A DNA stretch of 35,566 nucleotides from a bacterium (GTDB lineage: Bacteria > Bacteroidota > Bacteroidia > Bacteroidales > Bacteroidaceae): positions 1 to 35,566 of the forward strand of contig SFQP01000010.1 in the NCBI GenBank assembly GCA_004562975.1, in the 5' to 3' direction. The translations under genes and the position numbers were made by a program. Positions 8,899-17,443 of the stretch are shown one piece after another (the first letter of the stretch is position 1; each line of letters opens with the position of its first letter). Below the pieces are notes generated by a model that did not search any database, was not told where the DNA came from, and saw nothing but the letters and a program-made list of their open reading frames with translations.

Positions 8899-9822
8899 TC
8901 AACCGGCATTTTTGACCAGCTTGATGCAGGCCCAACCGTCCAGCACGTGCTGGTCAACGAGCGTCAGCCCCTGCGCTTCGGCCTCGGCCAGGAGTTGCGG
9001 CACGTCGGTGTCGTAGAAACCGCTCATATATATATAGGCGTGCGGCTTCATGACGGGCACGTAGTATTTCAGGTCGCTGAGCAGGATGCCGAGGTTGATG
9101 TTGGCGATGACCAAGTCGAACGGGCCTTTGCCAGCCAGCGACGCGGCATTGCCCAACTCCACGTCGATGCCGTCGAGGTGGTTGAGGGCGATGTTTTCGA
9201 GGGAGTTCTTCACGCACCACTCGTCCACGTCGATGGCCACGCAGTGGCTCGCCCCGCGCATACGGGCCAGGATGGCCAGGATGCCGGTGCCGCAACCCAT
9301 GTCGAGCACCTCACGACCTGCCATATCGTCGGCGAGCAAACGGCTTATCATCTGCGAGGTGGTGGCGTGGTGGCCGGTGCCAAAGGACATCTGGGGATTG
9401 ATGAAGATGCTGTACTCGGCCTGCGGCACGTCCTTGTGGAAGGTGCCGGCTATGACGCAGCGATCATCGACCACGAGTGGCTGGAAATAGTTCTTCTCCC
9501 ACTCTTCGTTCCAGTCCTTGTCCTCGGCCTCGGCCATGGTGTAGGAAATTTCCACGTCGGGCAGGGGGAAAGCGTCCAGTGTTTCGTCCAGGGCTTCGCT
9601 GCTGAAAAGCGACTGCGGAATGTAACAACGGAAATGGTCCTCGCCTGTCTTTTCGGCCAGCATGGGCTCTTCGGGGTTGGGGGAACGCTCTATGGCCGGA
9701 CGGTCCAGCTCGTCGGTGTGGACAAAGCTGTCGAAACCTATTTCCGCCAACACGGCAGCCAGCACGTCCTGCACGGCTTCCGTGGCGGGACTGGTAGTGA
9801 AAGTGAATTCGAGATATTTCAT
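8899..9822 (-). CDS. prmA: Ribosomal protein L11 methyltransferase
   Basis: 307 residues from MKYLEFTFTTSPATEAVQDV (ATG 9820-9822); the upstream extension to 9951 is low-complexity Arg/Cys-rich read-through and unlike the family. The PrmA hallmark MSFGTGHHATT is at 145-155, SAM motif I EVLDMGCGTGILAIL at 171-185, and the NIN-type motif IANINLGIL further on. It trimethylates ribosomal protein L11 at lysines and the N-terminus using S-adenosylmethionine. Length is near normal. It lies 214 bp from argR, same strand, probably as a separate unit. The nearest consensus promoter is 360 bp upstream and is followed by a terminator hairpin. Confidence 0.93.
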   Translation of the reverse strand: MKYLEFTFTTSPATEAVQDVLAAVLAEIGFDSFVHTDELDRPAIERSPNPEEPMLAEKTGEDHFRCYIPQSLFSSEALDETLDAFPLPDVEISYTMAEAEDKDWNEEWEKNYFQPLVVDDRCVIAGTFHKDVPQAEYSIFINPQMSFGTGHHATTSQMISRLLADDMAGREVLDMGCGTGILAILARMRGASHCVAIDVDEWCVKNSLENIALNHLDGIDVELGNAASLAGKGPFDLVIANINLGILLSDLKYYVPVMKPHAYIYMSGFYDTDVPQLLAEAEAQGLTLVDQHVLDGWACIKLVKNAG

Positions 9823-10031
9823 GGGACAACGGAAAAGGAAAGCGTCACGGCCGGACTGCCCGATTCGCCCGTAACGGACGGCGGCGGAATGGCAGCACCC
9901 GACACGAGCCAGGCCGCTGCTGAGGGACCGATGGCGGCAAAGGCCGCGCAAAGCCCTCGAAAAGACCCTGCCGGACGACTTTCAACATTAACATTTTTAA
10001 CCTTTCATAATATTCTTCGCAGCAGTAAACG

Positions 10032-10115
10032 TCACGGCTCGGCGACTTGCCGTCACGACTCGGCGACTTGAAAAAACAACTCAAGGAGTTGTCATCACAA
10101 GTCCGGGACTTTTTT
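10032..10115. repeat. Array A: four 21-bp units with palindromic cores
   Basis: Four units with core centres at 10042, 10063, 10084 and 10105, exactly 21 bp apart. Aligned units read TCAC-RACTC-n-n-GACTTG. The cores are imperfect or perfect palindromes: TCGGCGA twice, CAACTCaagGAGTTG, and AAGTCC-G-GGACTT. Short A/T tracts lie in the linkers. 21 bp is two helical turns, so all cores face the same side of the DNA. The same consensus recurs at 26044-26127. This could be a cooperative protein-binding site or a small mobile repeat. Confidence 0.85.
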
Positions 10116-10132
10116 CTGCCGGAAAAGGGTAT

Positions 10133-10169
10133 AAAAAAGAGGAAGATGCCGGCTTTCGGGGTCTTCCTC
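10133..10169 (-). terminator. Orphan intrinsic terminator upstream of prmA
   Basis: On the minus strand GAGGAAGA and TCTTCCTC (10162-10169 and 10139-10146) form an 8-bp stem with a 15-nt loop, followed directly by six T residues (10133-10138). No minus-strand gene precedes it. It starts about 13 nt past a consensus promoter, so it should cut the transcript to about 45 nt unless relieved. Confidence 0.75.
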
Positions 10170-10181
10170 CTTCTGTGTTGA

Positions 10182-10213
10182 CAAAGATAGGCATTCGCGC
10201 GCAAAGAGCCAAA
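10182..10213 (-). promoter_or_regulatory. Consensus promoter facing prmA
   Basis: On the minus strand TTTG (10210-10213), a 20-bp spacer and TATCTTTG (10182-10189) match the Bacteroidota -33/-7 consensus fully. The predicted start is near 10176, which gives a leader of about 350 nt to prmA through the terminator hairpin and the repeat array. Confidence 0.7.
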
Positions 10214-10507
10214 TCGGGATTTTTCGTTTTAACATTTCGCCGACTGCCCTACCCCACCGTCTGACACTGTTCTACAGACGCAACAGCCAGCCGTCCGGCA
10301 GCCGCCAAGAAACCAGTCCGATGCACGCATGTTCCAAAAGGCGGAATTTTAAAAGAACGTAAAAACGCTGCCGGATAGGCCATATATGACAATTTATACC
10401 TACTTTAGCAGACCGTATGCCCCACTGCAGCGCATCCCATGCGCTCGCGAAGAATGGGCATCACTCCTCTTTTCATCACAAGCACAAAATAAAAATGATA
10501 TATCAGC

Positions 10508-12123
10508 ATGAACTACAAATGGCACTACGAAGCACCCGATGCGGCCACCGCAGCGGCTCAGGCTTCCCTGGCCGGCGAACTGGGCATTCACCCTACATGC
10601 AGCAGGCGGTGGACCGCTTGAATCTGGCCATGGGACGCAAGGAAAGAATCATGGTGTACGGCGACTACGATGTGGACGGCTGCACGGCAGTGGCGCTCGT
10701 TTACAAATTTCTGCGACAGTATTACTCGAACATTGACTACTACATTCCCGACCGCTACGATGAGGGGTACGGCATCTCACGCAAAGGCGTGGAATTTGCC
10801 GCCGAAACGGGCGTGGGCCTCATCATCGTGCTCGACTGCGGCATCAAGGCCATCGAGGAAATTGCCTACGCCAAGGAGCTGGGCATCGATTTCATCATCT
10901 GCGACCACCATGTGCCGGACGAAGAACTGCCCTGCGCCGTGGCCATCCTCAACCCGAAACGGAAGGACAACCGCTACCCGTACACCGACCTGTCGGGATG
11001 CGGCGTGGGCTTCAAGTTCATGCAGGCTTTTGCCCTGAACAACGGCATCGAGTTCAACAAGCTGAACCAGCTGCTTGACCTCTGCGCCGTGAGCATCGCG
11101 TCGGACATCGTGCCCGTGATGGGCGAAAACCGCATACTGGCCTACCACGGACTGCGCTGCCTGAACTCCAACCCGGACATCGGGCTGCAAGCCATCGTGG
11201 AGGTGTGCGGACTGGCCGACCGCGAACTGACGATGAACGACATCATCTTCAAAATAGGGCCGCGCATCAATGCCTCAGGACGGATGCAGAACGGCAAGGA
11301 GGCCGTGGAACTGCTCGTGGAGAAGGACTATGCCGCCGCCCTGGAAAAGGCGGGACGCATCAACCTGTACAACGAGGCACGAAAGGACCTGGACAAACAG
11401 ATGACCGAGGAGGCCATGGAACAGGTGAAGGACCTGCCCGCACTGGACGAACGGCGAAGCATCGTCATCTACAACGAGGCGTGGCACAAGGGGGTGATAG
11501 GCATCGTGGCTTCGCGACTGACGGAACAGTACTACCGCCCGGCGGTGGTGCTGACGCGCTCGGAGGGCATGGCCACGGGCTCGGCACGCTCGGTGTCGGG
11601 CTTCGACGTGTACAAGGCGGTGCAGAGCTGCGAGGACCTGCTCGAGAACTTCGGCGGACATACCTACGCGGCGGGACTGACGCTGCCGGTGGAGAATGTG
11701 CCGGAGTTCAGCCGGCGGTTCGAGGACTACGTGACGGAACACATCCTGAACGAACAGACCGAAGCGACACTCGAAATCAACGCGGAGCTGGATTTCAAGG
11801 ATGTCACCTTCCGCTTTTACCAACAGCTGAAACGCTTCGCTCCCTTCGGGCCGGGAAACCCGAAACCGGTGTTCTGCACCCGCAAGGTGTATGACTACGG
11901 CACGAGCAAGGTGGTGGGACGCGGACAGGAGCACATCAAACTGGAACTGGTGGACAACAAGAGCAACAACGTGATGAACGGCATCGCCTTCGGCCAAAGC
12001 TCGCAGGCACGGTTCATCAAGACGAAACGCGCCTTCGACATTTGCTACACCATCGAGGAGAACTCGCACAAACGGGGTGAGGTGCAACTGCAGATTGACG
12101 ACATCCGCCCGTCGGCAGACTGA
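10508..12123 (+). CDS. recJ: Single-strand DNA-specific exonuclease RecJ, 5' end frameshifted by an apparent deletion
   Basis: RecJ degrades single-stranded DNA 5' to 3' in recombination and mismatch repair. The expected Bacteroidota N-terminus (MNYKWHYEAP...) begins at the ATG 10508-10510, reads to GELGIHP, then meets a stop at 10619-10621. The rest continues in another frame from about 10594: MQQAVDRLNLAMGRKERIMV (ATG 10597) to the stop at 12121-12123. RecJ relatives have roughly 30-35 more residues between these two parts, so a deletion of about 100 bp that is not a multiple of three probably occurred. The catalytic core is intact: VYGDYDVDGCTAVAL, CDHHVPDEELP, RINASGR and the DHHA1 stretch FGGHTYAAGL. 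Starting at 10597 would give a 508-residue protein lacking only the N-terminal cap. The longer open frame from 10417 has an unrelated, unlikely N-terminus. Confidence 0.85.
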
Positions 12124-12159
12124 TGCCGACGGCGCATTTCCCGACCGGCCAAAGCTATG

Positions 12160-12187
12160 CTCCGCAGCCGGGATGAAGGCTGCGGAG
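12160..12187 (+). repeat. Perfect 10-bp hairpin between recJ and recQ
   Basis: CTCCGCAGCC (12160-12169) and its exact complement (12178-12187) flank an 8-nt loop. No T-run follows, so it is probably an RNA stem in a recJ-recQ transcript rather than a terminator. Confidence 0.6.
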
Positions 12188-12245
12188 GACGGGACGGGAA
12201 CAGCGCACAGGCAACGAACGAACGGCGAAGCAGCCGGCACTTTTC

Positions 12246-14159
12246 ATGGAGCAATTCAAGTCTATCCTCAGACAATATTGGGGCTACCCCGACTTCCGGG
12301 GCATACAGGCCGACATTATCCGCAGCGTGGCAGCAGGCCACGACACCCTGGGCCTGATGCCTACGGGGGGCGGCAAGAGCATCACCTTCCAAGTGCCAGC
12401 CATGGCGATGGAGGGGCTGTGCATCGTGGTCACACCCCTGATTGCCTTGATGAAGGACCAGGTGCAGCACCTGCGGCTGAAGGGTATCCAGGCGGCAGCC
12501 ATCTACTCGGGACAGACACGCGAGGAGATTTTGCGCCACTTGGACAATGCCATATTCGGTGCCTACAAGTTTCTCTACCTGTCGCCCGAACGGTTGGCCA
12601 CACCGCTGTTCCTGAACAAGGTGAGCCGCATGAAGGTGTGTCTGATCACGGTGGACGAGGCGCACTGCATCTCGCAGTGGGGCTACGACTTCCGTCCGCA
12701 CTACCTGCGCATAGGGGATATGCGCCGATTGCTGCCGGAGGTGCCCGTATTGGCACTGACCGCCACTGCCACCGAGGAGGTGGTGAAGGATATCTGCCTG
12801 CGCCTGAATTTCACTGACGGCAAGGTGTTCCGCATGAGCTTTGCACGGCCCAACCTGCACTATGTGGTGCGACAGACCAACGACAAACACGGGGAACTGC
12901 TGCATATCCTGAACCGGGTGGAGGGCTCGGCCATCGTGTACACCCGCAACCGGCAGAACACGGGGGAACTGGCGGAGTGGCTGCGCCAACAGGGTATCAG
13001 CGCGCTGAACTACCACGCCGGACTGACGACGCTCGACAAGGATATGCGCCAACAGGCTTGGCAGTGCAACGATGCACGGGTGATGGTGGCGACCAACGCT
13101 TTCGGCATGGGCATCGACAAACCGGACGTGCGGCTGGTGGTCCACATGGATGTGCCGGACTCGCCGGAAGCCTATTTCCAAGAGGCCGGACGCGGCGGAC
13201 GCGACGGACTGAGGGCTTACGCGGTGTTGCTATGCCAAAGGGGGGATGCCCAAAAACTGCAAACAAGAATTGCACAGACTTTTCCCGAAAAGGACTATAT
13301 ACGCAAGGTCTATACGGACCTTTCTTCGTTTTTCCAAATCGGCGAGGGGGAAGCCGAAGGACGTACTTTCAACTTCAACACGGAACGCTTCTGCCACGTG
13401 TTCCACCACTTTCCGGTGCTGCTGGAAAGTGCGCTGAACCTGCTCACGCAGGTGGGATATATCCACTATAACCCCGAAGGGGAAAACACCTCGCGCGTGA
13501 TTTTTATCCTGCAACGCGACGAACTGTACAACGTACACTACCTGAACAGAGAGGAGGACTCGGTACTCAACGCGCTGCTGCGCATCAACGGGGGCTTCTT
13601 TGCCGACTATGTGCCGATTGAAGAAGAGCGGCTGGGGGAACTCTGCAACATGAGCGGGGAAAAGGTGTACGAACTGCTGCGCAACCTCAACATGTACCGC
13701 ATCCTGAATTACATTCCACGTAACCACACGCCGCAAATCACGTACACGATGCGGCGGGTGGATACTTGCTACGTGGAAATCCCGCACAACGTCTACGAAC
13801 AGCGGCGCGAGGTGTACCGCAAACGTATCGAGGCCATGACGGGCTACATGACGCAACAGGATATGTGCCGCAGCCGCTACCTGCTCCGCTACTTCAACGA
13901 TGATGCCGGCGACTGCGGAGGATGCGACGTGTGTCTGGCGAACAAAAAAGGCACTGCCACTCCGGCCCCGAAGAAGGCGGTGAAGCAGTGCGCGGAAAAG
14001 ATGTTGCAAGTGCTGGCCGACGGGGCGGCCCACAGCCTGAAGGATTTGCTGACGGAGGACTTTCTGCCACAAGTGCGCGACAAAGCGTTGCAAATGCTGG
14101 TGGCGGAGGAGAAAATCCGTATCGACGGCCTGCAAGTTTCGCTCCCGGAAAACGGATAG
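12246..14159 (+). CDS. recQ: ATP-dependent DNA helicase RecQ
   Basis: 637 residues. Walker A MPTGGGKS (about 38-45) and the DEAH box VDEAHCISQWGYDFRPHY (DEAH 137-140) mark helicase domain 1. Domain 2 holds VATNAFGMGIDKPDVRLVVH and the arginine-finger segment QEAGRGGRDG. Four zinc-ligand cysteines follow: C541, C557, C560 and C563. The remaining C-terminus is a short winged-helix-like segment, and I see no HRDC domain, so this is one of the shorter RecQ forms common in Bacteroidota. It unwinds DNA 3' to 5' in repair and replication-fork rescue. It lies 122 bp after recJ on the same strand. RecQ and RecJ are known to work together, so co-expression makes sense. Confidence 0.95.
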   Translation: MEQFKSILRQYWGYPDFRGIQADIIRSVAAGHDTLGLMPTGGGKSITFQVPAMAMEGLCIVVTPLIALMKDQVQHLRLKGIQAAAIYSGQTREEILRHLDNAIFGAYKFLYLSPERLATPLFLNKVSRMKVCLITVDEAHCISQWGYDFRPHYLRIGDMRRLLPEVPVLALTATATEEVVKDICLRLNFTDGKVFRMSFARPNLHYVVRQTNDKHGELLHILNRVEGSAIVYTRNRQNTGELAEWLRQQGISALNYHAGLTTLDKDMRQQAWQCNDARVMVATNAFGMGIDKPDVRLVVHMDVPDSPEAYFQEAGRGGRDGLRAYAVLLCQRGDAQKLQTRIAQTFPEKDYIRKVYTDLSSFFQIGEGEAEGRTFNFNTERFCHVFHHFPVLLESALNLLTQVGYIHYNPEGENTSRVIFILQRDELYNVHYLNREEDSVLNALLRINGGFFADYVPIEEERLGELCNMSGEKVYELLRNLNMYRILNYIPRNHTPQITYTMRRVDTCYVEIPHNVYEQRREVYRKRIEAMTGYMTQQDMCRSRYLLRYFNDDAGDCGGCDVCLANKKGTATPAPKKAVKQCAEKMLQVLADGAAHSLKDLLTEDFLPQVRDKALQMLVAEEKIRIDGLQVSLPENG

Positions 14160-14213
14160 CAGGCTATCGGCACAGAAGGGGGACGTTGCCTATGTACTAA
14201 TAACCAAACGGCA

Positions 14214-14684
14214 TCAGGACTCTACCTCACAACCGTTGAAGTGCATATCGTGCGCGGCTTTTTCGCGGGGGAAGGTGAAATAGGTGCAGACGGCCTGACT
14301 GCAGATTTGGCCGGAGGAGTCGGACAACGTGGCTTCGATGGTCACGATGTTGCGACGCTGCGAAGTGATGTGTGCCCGCAGGGTGAGCTGCGGCTCGTCT
14401 GTGCTGACAGGACGGAGGAAACGGGTTTCCATCTTGGAAGTGACACCGGCTGTTTGCAGTTTGCGCATGACGACCCATCCGCATATTTCGTCGAGCAACA
14501 CGCTCTGAATGCCGCCATGAAGGGTGTTGAGCCAGCCTTGGTACTCGGGGCGCGGCTGCCACAGGCTCACGATGTCGTCGCCGTCCTCAAAAAATTCCAT
14601 TTTGACGCCCAGGGGATTGCCGGGGGCGCAACCGAAACAGTTATAGCCGTCCAAGTGGACGAAGGGGTTGATGATTTTCTTCAT
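14214..14684 (-). CDS. PaaI-family hotdog thioesterase
   Basis: 156 residues. The hotdog-fold signature LHGGIQSVLLDEICGWVVM lies at 55-73; in related enzymes the His-Gly-Gly and the acidic residue (here E66) take part in acyl-CoA thioester hydrolysis. A CFGCAPGNPLG motif near the N-terminus (16-26) is typical of a PaaI subgroup. The likely substrate is an acyl-CoA, of unknown identity. It starts 9 bp after the stop of the SLC13 permease gene, so the two are almost certainly co-transcribed. It is convergent with recQ, with only 54 bp between the stops and no clear terminator. Confidence 0.85.
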   Translation of the reverse strand: MKKIINPFVHLDGYNCFGCAPGNPLGVKMEFFEDGDDIVSLWQPRPEYQGWLNTLHGGIQSVLLDEICGWVVMRKLQTAGVTSKMETRFLRPVSTDEPQLTLRAHITSQRRNIVTIEATLSDSSGQICSQAVCTYFTFPREKAAHDMHFNGCEVES

Positions 14685-14693
14685 ATCTTGATG

Positions 14694-16256
14694 TTAGAAT
14701 GGCCAGAACAGGGGGACGAACAGCACGGTGATGACTAATGTCAGCAGATTGAGAGGAAGACCGATGCGGACGAAGTCGGCAAAACGGTAGTTGCCGACAC
14801 CTTGGACGATCAGGTTGGTCTGGTAACCGATAGGGGTGCTGAAACTGGCGGAAGCGGCCATGCAGATGGTGACAAAGAAGGGCATGGGGCTCACGCCCAT
14901 GTGTTCGGCAATGGAAAGGGAAATGGGAAACGCCAAGGCCGCCGCAGCATTGTTGGTCATCAGCTCGGTGAACAAATTGGTGATGACAAATACCACGGCA
15001 AGCAACACAACGGGGCTGTAATGACTGCTCAGCCCGACAGCAAACGTGGCCACAGCATCGGCCATGCCGGAATTTTGCATGGCGCGGCTGATGGCAAAGG
15101 CGGAGGCTATGGTGACAAGGATGTCCCACGAGATGAATTTGGTGTACTTGCGCGCCGGAAACATATTGAGCCACGCCATCAGGATGGAAACAACACAGAC
15201 GCTGAAGAACATATCCAGACGTATTCCGGGAAGGGCACGCTGGACGGTAGGAAGCTCGCCCAAAGTGGCCCCGATTATCATGAGTGCCAACAGACCTACG
15301 GACAGCCACCGCTTCCACACGGGCATTTTCACCTCGGGCTCTTTTCCGTTGGACACCATGAGGAAGAAGGAGGAATCGCCCCAGTTCTGCATGAAGGAGT
15401 CGTCTGCCAGCAGCACGAGGGTGTCGCCTTCATGAAAACGCTCGCGGCGCATATCATGCATGATTTTCGTTTCACCACCGCGACGCAACGCCAGTACCAA
15501 GGCTCCGTATTTTTGCTTGAAATCGAAGTCGAAGATGCACTTGTTGATGGCGGGGAAACGCGCGCCCAGCACAACTTCGATGCGATGAAGTCCCTTGTCG
15601 CGCTCGGCCTCAAGGGTTTGTTCGTCGGAGCCTTTGCGCTGGTCGGGCAACAGTTTGCCAGAGAAAAGCCAAACGTAGGTCAGGCCCACCGCAGTGACGA
15701 TGATGCCGACCTTGCCCAACTCGAACATACTGAAACCCTGGAAGCCTGCATCGATGACCATGCCATGGACCACCAGGTTGGTACTGGTGCCAATGAGGGT
15801 GCAGACTCCACCAAGGATGGTGGCGTAGGAAAGGGGGATGAGCAACTTGGTGGCGGACACTCCGTGCTTCTCGGCCCAACGCTTGAGCATCGGGGCGAAA
15901 ATGACAACGACCGGGGTGTTGTTGAGGAAGGCTGAAATGAAGGAAACGGTGGGCAACATCCTCAACTGCACGGCACGGACACCGCTGGCTTGCTTCCCGT
16001 GAGGCAACAGGCGGCGCAGCATCTCCTCCAACAGGCCGGAACGACGCACACCCTCGCTCACCAAGAAGAGCATGGCCACTGTAATCATGCCTTTATTGGA
16101 AAATCCTTCCAAAAGCTCCTTGGGGGTGAGTATGCCGGCACAAAGGAATGACACGGCACCGGACAGAAGAACCAATCCGGGACGCATCTGGTCCTTCACT
16201 AAGGCGAATATCACCAAGGCAAGGACTATGAGCACAAATATTACTTGAAATGTCAT
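14694..16256 (-). CDS. SLC13/DASS-family anion permease, possible sulfate transporter
   Basis: 520 residues with about ten hydrophobic spans. Both DASS re-entrant motifs are present: IGTSTNLVVHG in the first half and STPIGYQTNLIVQG in the second. Between them, residues about 227-290 (RIEVVLGARFP...EGDTLVLLADD) form one RCK_C/TrkA-C-like domain. Many related permeases carry two such domains and run to about 590-610 residues, so this copy is short by one domain. Placement next to cysQ suggests sulfate as substrate, because cysQ-SLC13-cysCDN clusters are known in Bacteroides, but cysC, cysD and cysN are absent from this window. Dicarboxylate or another anion remains possible. Confidence 0.85.
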   Translation of the reverse strand: MTFQVIFVLIVLALVIFALVKDQMRPGLVLLSGAVSFLCAGILTPKELLEGFSNKGMITVAMLFLVSEGVRRSGLLEEMLRRLLPHGKQASGVRAVQLRMLPTVSFISAFLNNTPVVVIFAPMLKRWAEKHGVSATKLLIPLSYATILGGVCTLIGTSTNLVVHGMVIDAGFQGFSMFELGKVGIIVTAVGLTYVWLFSGKLLPDQRKGSDEQTLEAERDKGLHRIEVVLGARFPAINKCIFDFDFKQKYGALVLALRRGGETKIMHDMRRERFHEGDTLVLLADDSFMQNWGDSSFFLMVSNGKEPEVKMPVWKRWLSVGLLALMIIGATLGELPTVQRALPGIRLDMFFSVCVVSILMAWLNMFPARKYTKFISWDILVTIASAFAISRAMQNSGMADAVATFAVGLSSHYSPVVLLAVVFVITNLFTELMTNNAAAALAFPISLSIAEHMGVSPMPFFVTICMAASASFSTPIGYQTNLIVQGVGNYRFADFVRIGLPLNLLTLVITVLFVPLFWPF

Positions 16257-16313
16257 GCAAATGTAGTTTAGCGATTTGTGTCAAGTAAACCGACTGGAAG
16301 AGCACGGGTGGAG

Positions 16314-17123
16314 TTAACGCTCAACAACGAACCAGGGGTTGTGAAGGTCCTCCTTATTATATAGGAGTGGCAATCCGGTCTGCGCATCGGTGATACGGCA
16401 TCCGGCTGCCAAGGCGATGGCGTGCCCGGCCGCCGTGTCCCACTCCATGGTGGGAGCCAAACGCGGATATACGTCGGCCCGTCCTTCGGCCACAAGGCAT
16501 ATCTTGAGCGAACTGCCTGCGCTGAGGGTTTCCACATGGGAATGGGCTTGGCGAAGGCGGTAGATGAATTGCTCTGTCTCAGGTGAGAGATGGGAACGGG
16601 AGGCTACCACGCGGCAAGTGGCAGTTTGTCGCTCCTGATGCAGGGGTAATCGCTGCTCCGGGCGGATGCCCATATCCTCAGGGTCAACCTCTGCCATGAA
16701 AGCCCCTTCTCCTTGTACTCCCCAATAGAGTCGGTACAAAGCTGGAGCATAAATAATGCCGAGCGTCGGCGTACCGTTTTCCACAAGGGCTATATTGACG
16801 GTAAACTCGCCGTTCCGCTTCAGGAACTCCTTGGTTCCATCCAGCGGATCGACAATCCACAGTCTTGTCCAACTACTCCGCTCCTCGTAAGGCGGGATTT
16901 CCCCCTCCTCACTGAGTATGGGGAAGGGACTGGCGGCGAGTGCTTCGGTTATCACGTCGTGGCTGCGCCGGTCGGCCAGGGTGAGAGGTGAATTGTCGGC
17001 CTTTCGTTCCACCTGCCAGTCGGTTTCAGGACTGTTGTATATCTTCATGATTTCACAGCCGGCTCGCAGGGCGGCCTGAATGAGTTCTTCGAGCATGGAA
17101 AGAAGGTAGTTGAAATCAAACAT
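16314..17123 (-). CDS. cysQ: 3'(2'),5'-bisphosphate nucleotidase CysQ
   Basis: 269 residues from the ATG at 17121-17123, preceded by a GAGGA ribosome-binding-like stretch; an ATG at 17096 is an alternative nearer the usual start. Inositol-monophosphatase-fold metal motifs are WIVDPLDGTKEFL and EWDTAAGHAIALAAGC, with the first acidic site in ILSEEGE. CysQ removes the 3' phosphate from PAP/PAPS and so controls the pools made during sulfate assimilation. It lies 57 bp upstream of the SLC13 permease, same strand, with the thioesterase third; the three form a likely operon. Confidence 0.92.
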   Translation of the reverse strand: MFDFNYLLSMLEELIQAALRAGCEIMKIYNSPETDWQVERKADNSPLTLADRRSHDVITEALAASPFPILSEEGEIPPYEERSSWTRLWIVDPLDGTKEFLKRNGEFTVNIALVENGTPTLGIIYAPALYRLYWGVQGEGAFMAEVDPEDMGIRPEQRLPLHQERQTATCRVVASRSHLSPETEQFIYRLRQAHSHVETLSAGSSLKICLVAEGRADVYPRLAPTMEWDTAAGHAIALAAGCRITDAQTGLPLLYNKEDLHNPWFVVER

Positions 17124-17160
17124 TGTCGGGTCCTCGTTGTAAGACTCCGTTTGTGTCGGG

Positions 17161-17168
17161 CAAAAATA
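17161..17168 (-). promoter_or_regulatory. -7 box of the cysQ operon
   Basis: TATTTTTG on the minus strand matches TAnnTTTG, 37 bp upstream of the chosen cysQ ATG. No clear -33 element was found. Confidence 0.5.
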
Positions 17169-17303
17169 AGGCTTACCACGCATTTGGCCTTGTTTGGGTT
17201 GTTAAAAAAGGCAAGCCGGAAAAACACGGCCAGGTCCATGAGGAACAGAAATTAGTCTGTATGACCAAAAAGGAGCATATTTCCCGACAGACAGGGCGAT
17301 AAA

Positions 17304-17334
17304 AAGTACAGACACCTCTTCTCCCGAAGAAGTG
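17304..17334 (-). terminator. Intrinsic terminator after susA
   Basis: Bases 17313-17321 and 17326-17334 form a 9-bp stem with one mismatch and a TCCC-type loop. On the minus strand a TTTTTA run follows 7 nt later (17301-17306 region). It lies about 80 bp after the susA stop and separates susA from cysQ. Confidence 0.6.
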
Positions 17335-17360
17335 CCTGCCCCAACAACTAATGTGTTTGT

Positions 17361-17443
17361 TACCTAAAACACTTAAACTGCTCTTTGAAAACTGTCAAGA
17401 ACAGCCTATCCAATCTTAATTACCTAATATAAAACACTTGAAA
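17361..17443. repeat. Direct repeat at the susA 3' end
   Basis: TACCTAAAACACTTAAA (17361-17377) and a longer relative at 17421-17443 (TACCTAA, three extra bases, AAAACACTT, GAA) flank the susA stop. They coincide with the sudden AT-rich change in the last codons of susA. This could be a scar of insertion or recombination. Confidence 0.5.

Larger units (their letters stand above)
9823..10507. other. Divergent prmA-recJ intergenic region (685 bp)
   Basis: This gap holds the minus-strand promoter at 10182-10213, the orphan terminator at 10133-10169 and the 21-bp repeat array at 10032-10115. A minus-strand frame of 119 codons (9845-10204) runs through it. It spans the promoter box, the terminator and the repeats and resembles no family I know, so I treat it as chance. 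A weak plus-strand TACTTTAG (10401-10408) could serve recJ. Confidence 0.6.

Noticed and set aside
10032..10115. CRISPR array
   Set aside because: Units are contiguous 21-bp repeats without unique spacers of 30 bp or more, and no cas genes are present.
9845..10204. 119-codon minus-strand frame through array A
   Set aside because: It covers promoter, terminator and repeats. The period of 21 bp equals seven codons, so the frame stays open by repetition (KSPSRD twice); no family resemblance.
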